Assembly: GCA_944386315.1 (NCBI GenBank)
Contig: CALXAS010000077.1
Span: 1-6,712 of the forward strand
Direction: 5' to 3'
Source of the DNA: an uncultured Clostridia bacterium
GTDB taxonomy: Bacteria; Bacillota; Clostridia; TANB77; CAG-508
Length of the DNA stretch: 6,712 bases
Shown: positions 4,449 to 6,712 of the stretch, piece after piece
How positions within the stretch are numbered: the first letter of the stretch is position 1
How the letters are laid out: each line of letters opens with the position of its first letter
Made by a program: the position numbers and the translations under genes
The notes under the pieces: model-generated
What the model was told of the DNA's origin: nothing
Seen by the model: only the letters and a program-made list of their open reading frames with translations
The model's database searches: none

Positions 4449-6320
4449 ATGGTATACTTAAGATATATATTGATATATGGAATGCTTATGCTAGGTAGTA
4501 TCTTTTTAGCAGATAAATACCATAAAAAAATAGAAAGTTGTTTTGTTCTTACTTTTCTTTATACAATGCTAGGTGTGTATTTAGCTAGTTTTATAGGAAT
4601 ATTAGAAATATCGGTATGGATAATAGGCATATTTTGGATATTGGCAGGGGCATATACGATGGGAAAGCATTTAAAGAAAAAGGATACGTTTTTTCAAGAA
4701 CAAATTGTTACAAATGGACTGCTACTATTTACCATTTTGTTCTTTGTACTTTTAACATTTTCTTTTTCAAAGATGCTTACCAATTGGGACCAATATTCCT
4801 ATTGGAGTATTCACACAAAAAATGCTTTCTATTATAATAATTGGATTGTGGATGTAGGCATACAGTATCCACCTGTGCCAACCACGATACAATACTTTTT
4901 TATGAAAATAGCAGGAGAATATAGGCAAGGAATAGAGGCCTTTAGTATGCAAGTGCTAGTATTTACTTGTTTGTTTCCGTTTTTAGAGTGGATAAAAGGA
5001 AAAAGAGTAGAAAAAATAGCTGCTATAGTTAGTATTATTTGTTTACCAGCTGTTTTCTTGGCACTAAATTTTTATGATTCTTCTTATCCAGATACATTGC
5101 TAGGAATTTTATTAGGCTTTATATGGATAGAATTTATTTATGAAAAAAATAAGGCATATAAAAATGCAGTTGTAATACTAGGACTAATTACTTTAACGTT
5201 AACAAAAGCAACAGGTGTATATCTAGCAGGCATTGGCGTAATGATGATGCTACTTTATGAAATTTGGTTACAAAAGAAACAGTCTATTTCTTGGAAACAA
5301 ATACGAAAAAGTAGAGCCATAAAAATGTGCTTGGTTTATCTCTTAATTGTTTTACTTACCATTGCTTCGTGGAAGGGGTATCAAACTTTCTATGCAGGAG
5401 AATTGGAGCAAGCTTCTACGCAAAATATTCGAGAAGAAAAAGGAAATATTTTGGCTTACCTTTGGAACAGTGTGACGATAGCTATTTTTGGTTATGGCGA
5501 CGAAATTGCTACGACTGGGGCACAATCGATAGGAAACTTATTAGAGAGCTTGTACGAAACACCAGCACTAACGAAGCCGATAGATATTAGTATCTTTTCT
5601 ACTACTATACTTTTATTTGGTATTAGTATACTGCTTTACTATAAAGTTTTAAAAGAAAATCGAGAAATACTAAAGAAAACAATGGTTCTATTAGGAGTAG
5701 GTTTAGTTTTGTATACAGCCATACTCCAAGCAGCTTATATGACAGTATTTTCTACAGAAGAAATGATTCTACATAGTGGAATAGACCGCTATCTGCCTAC
5801 CTTTTTATTAACCATTTTGTATTGCATCATAGCGATTGTTTTTAAAGAGAAAAAAGAAAGTAAGTTCTTTTATGCTAGTATAATAGGAATTTTTTTATGG
5901 ATTACACCACTGCAGTTAATTGCTAATAGTGTACTTACATCAGGAATTTATGAAAAAGAAAAACGAGCAGAATGGGAGCCAATTATCACACAGGTACAAG
6001 AAATACAAGAAAAGATGGAAGGCACAACAGAAGAGGTATGGATATTGAGTACTACAGAAAATGCAGGACAAATGTTATATCAAAATGCGATACGTTATTA
6101 CCTATATCCAGAAATAAAAGTAAAAGTAGTAAATTGTACACAAGAAAAGCAGTTAGAGCAAGCAGTAGAACAAATAAGTCAAGAAGAAAAAACATATGTA
6201 TGTATACTAGAAACAGATGAAAAACTAGAAAAAGCTTTAGGGGAAGAAGTGGAAGAAAAAACACTTTATGCCATCACAAAACAAGAAAATAACATTCTAC
6301 AATGGGAAGAAGTAGAATAG
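4449..6320 (+). CDS. Polytopic membrane protein, putative GT-C glycosyltransferase with C-terminal extracytoplasmic domain
   Basis: This 623-residue protein has about 14 predicted helices (near 4-21, 31-50, 53-70, 88-108, 161-181, 188-206, 214-231, 239-256, 258-274, 292-308, 379-399, 411-432, 448-466, 473-493) and a hydrophilic end of about 130 residues. Basic clusters (KYHKK 24-27, KHLKKK 73-78, KGKRVEK, QKKQS...RKSR, KEKKESK) all fall on one side, which puts the N terminus and C-terminal domain outside. The outside loop after helix four carries W113-D114-Q-Y-S-Y-W119 and later Y140-P-P. This resembles the WDE-x-S-H-W ... YPP pattern I recall from Firmicute GT-C-like proteins of polysaccharide loci, with D114 as candidate catalytic Asp. 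YDSSYPD (209-215), TKATG (252-256) and DRYLP (446-450) also fit. Such enzymes use polyprenyl-phosphate sugars outside the cell. A polymerase or other membrane role is possible. It lies between rfbC and rfbB, with only 15 bases before rfbB. AAGGAAG (4431-4437) supports the start. Confidence 0.75.
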   Translation: MVYLRYILIYGMLMLGSIFLADKYHKKIESCFVLTFLYTMLGVYLASFIGILEISVWIIGIFWILAGAYTMGKHLKKKDTFFQEQIVTNGLLLFTILFFVLLTFSFSKMLTNWDQYSYWSIHTKNAFYYNNWIVDVGIQYPPVPTTIQYFFMKIAGEYRQGIEAFSMQVLVFTCLFPFLEWIKGKRVEKIAAIVSIICLPAVFLALNFYDSSYPDTLLGILLGFIWIEFIYEKNKAYKNAVVILGLITLTLTKATGVYLAGIGVMMMLLYEIWLQKKQSISWKQIRKSRAIKMCLVYLLIVLLTIASWKGYQTFYAGELEQASTQNIREEKGNILAYLWNSVTIAIFGYGDEIATTGAQSIGNLLESLYETPALTKPIDISIFSTTILLFGISILLYYKVLKENREILKKTMVLLGVGLVLYTAILQAAYMTVFSTEEMILHSGIDRYLPTFLLTILYCIIAIVFKEKKESKFFYASIIGIFLWITPLQLIANSVLTSGIYEKEKRAEWEPIITQVQEIQEKMEGTTEEVWILSTTENAGQMLYQNAIRYYLYPEIKVKVVNCTQEKQLEQAVEQISQEEKTYVCILETDEKLEKALGEEVEEKTLYAITKQENNILQWEEVE

Positions 6321-6335
6321 GAAAGGATGAGGAAA

Positions 6336-6712
6336 ATGAAAAATAATATATTAGTAACAGGAGCAGCAGGATTTATAGGAGCAAATTTTGCAGAATATTT
6401 TGTAGCAAAACACCCAGATTATCATGTGGTAGTGGTAGATAAATTAACCTATGCAGGTAATATGGCAAATTTAAATAATGTGATAGATAACATTACATTT
6501 ATTCAAGCAGATATTTGTGATTTTGAGAAAATGACAGAAATATTTGAAAAAGAAGATATCAATGGAGTTATTCATTTTGCGGCAGAATCTCATGTAGATA
6601 ATAGTATTAAAACACCATTTATCTTTACACAAACCAATGTATTAGGAACCCATACTTTGCTAGAAGTAGCAAAAAGAAAATGGGGAGAAGGAAGTCCTAA
6701 TAAATTTATGCA
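6336..6712 (+). CDS. rfbB: dTDP-glucose 4,6-dehydratase (RmlB/RfbB), N-terminal part; 3' end outside window
   Basis: RfbB converts dTDP-glucose to dTDP-4-keto-6-deoxyglucose with bound NAD, the second step of the rhamnose pathway. The first 125 residues are visible, of about 340-350 normally. The NAD-binding loop is TGAAGFIG (8-15) with all three glycines. DKLTYAGN (35-42) is the family-specific segment after strand two, with D35 set to hold the NAD ribose. HFAAESHVDNSI (80-91) is the strongly conserved RmlB signature. The catalytic YxxxK and the DE pair lie beyond the window. ATG 6336 is preferred because AAGGA (6323-6327) lies 8 bases upstream. An in-frame ATG at 6327 would add three residues but touches that same site. 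The start lies 15 bases after the stop of the membrane protein, so the two genes share a transcript. With rfbD, rfbA and rfbC it completes the four-gene pathway. Confidence 0.96.
   Translation, partial: MKNNILVTGAAGFIGANFAEYFVAKHPDYHVVVVDKLTYAGNMANLNNVIDNITFIQADICDFEKMTEIFEKEDINGVIHFAAESHVDNSIKTPFIFTQTNVLGTHTLLEVAKRKWGEGSPNKFM

Noticed and set aside
5972..6264. Short open frames on both strands over the 3' part of the GT-C-like gene
   Set aside because: Both are shadows of the long frame. The minus-strand one is Leu/Phe-rich only because it is the complement of an A/G-rich Glu/Lys coding stretch, so its apparent membrane helices mean nothing.

Overview
The window is a piece of a surface-polysaccharide (capsule, cell-wall glycan or O-antigen-like) biosynthesis locus, with all genes on the + strand. 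The DNA is AT-rich (roughly one third G+C by eye), favours AGA and ATA codons, uses purine-rich Shine-Dalgarno sites of the AAGGA/AGGAGG type, and encodes proteins of clostridial flavour. I infer a low-GC Firmicute, probably a Clostridia member such as a Lachnospiraceae-like or Clostridium-like gut bacterium. The genus cannot be fixed from this sequence.

Layout. Positions 2-424 hold the C-terminal part of a GT2 polyprenyl-phosphate sugar transferase (DPM1/GtrB-like, two membrane helices). Next is a four-helix SMR/ArnE-like small membrane protein (453-803), probably its flippase or partner, and then a cytosolic GT2 glycosyltransferase (849-1889). Position 1973 starts the dTDP-L-rhamnose genes: rfbD (1973-2824), rfbA (2916-3794), rfbC (3876-4424) and the 5' part of rfbB (6336 to the window end). 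A large polytopic membrane protein (4449-6320) that looks like a GT-C glycosyltransferase sits between rfbC and rfbB.

Transcription. A well-formed intrinsic terminator begins on the rfbD stop codon. It is followed within two bases by a good SigA-type promoter (TTGAAA, 17 bp, extended TGA-TATGAT) that reads into rfbA. The four rhamnose genes are therefore probably divided between two transcription units: rfbD at the end of the upstream unit, and rfbA-rfbC-GT-C-rfbB in the downstream one.

How the genes work together. RfbA, RfbB, RfbC and RfbD convert glucose-1-phosphate and dTTP to dTDP-L-rhamnose, the donor for cytosolic rhamnosyltransferases; the GT2 at 849-1889 is one candidate user. The DPM1-like enzyme, the small four-helix protein and the GT-C protein together resemble a Gtr-type three-component pathway, in which a sugar is loaded on a polyprenyl phosphate, flipped, and transferred to a glycan outside the membrane. 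That last link is inference. No mobile elements, CRISPR arrays, tRNAs or rRNAs were seen. No wholly new system is evident. The items most worth a second look are the translation-sensitive terminator/promoter junction and the GT-C protein with its C-terminal domain.
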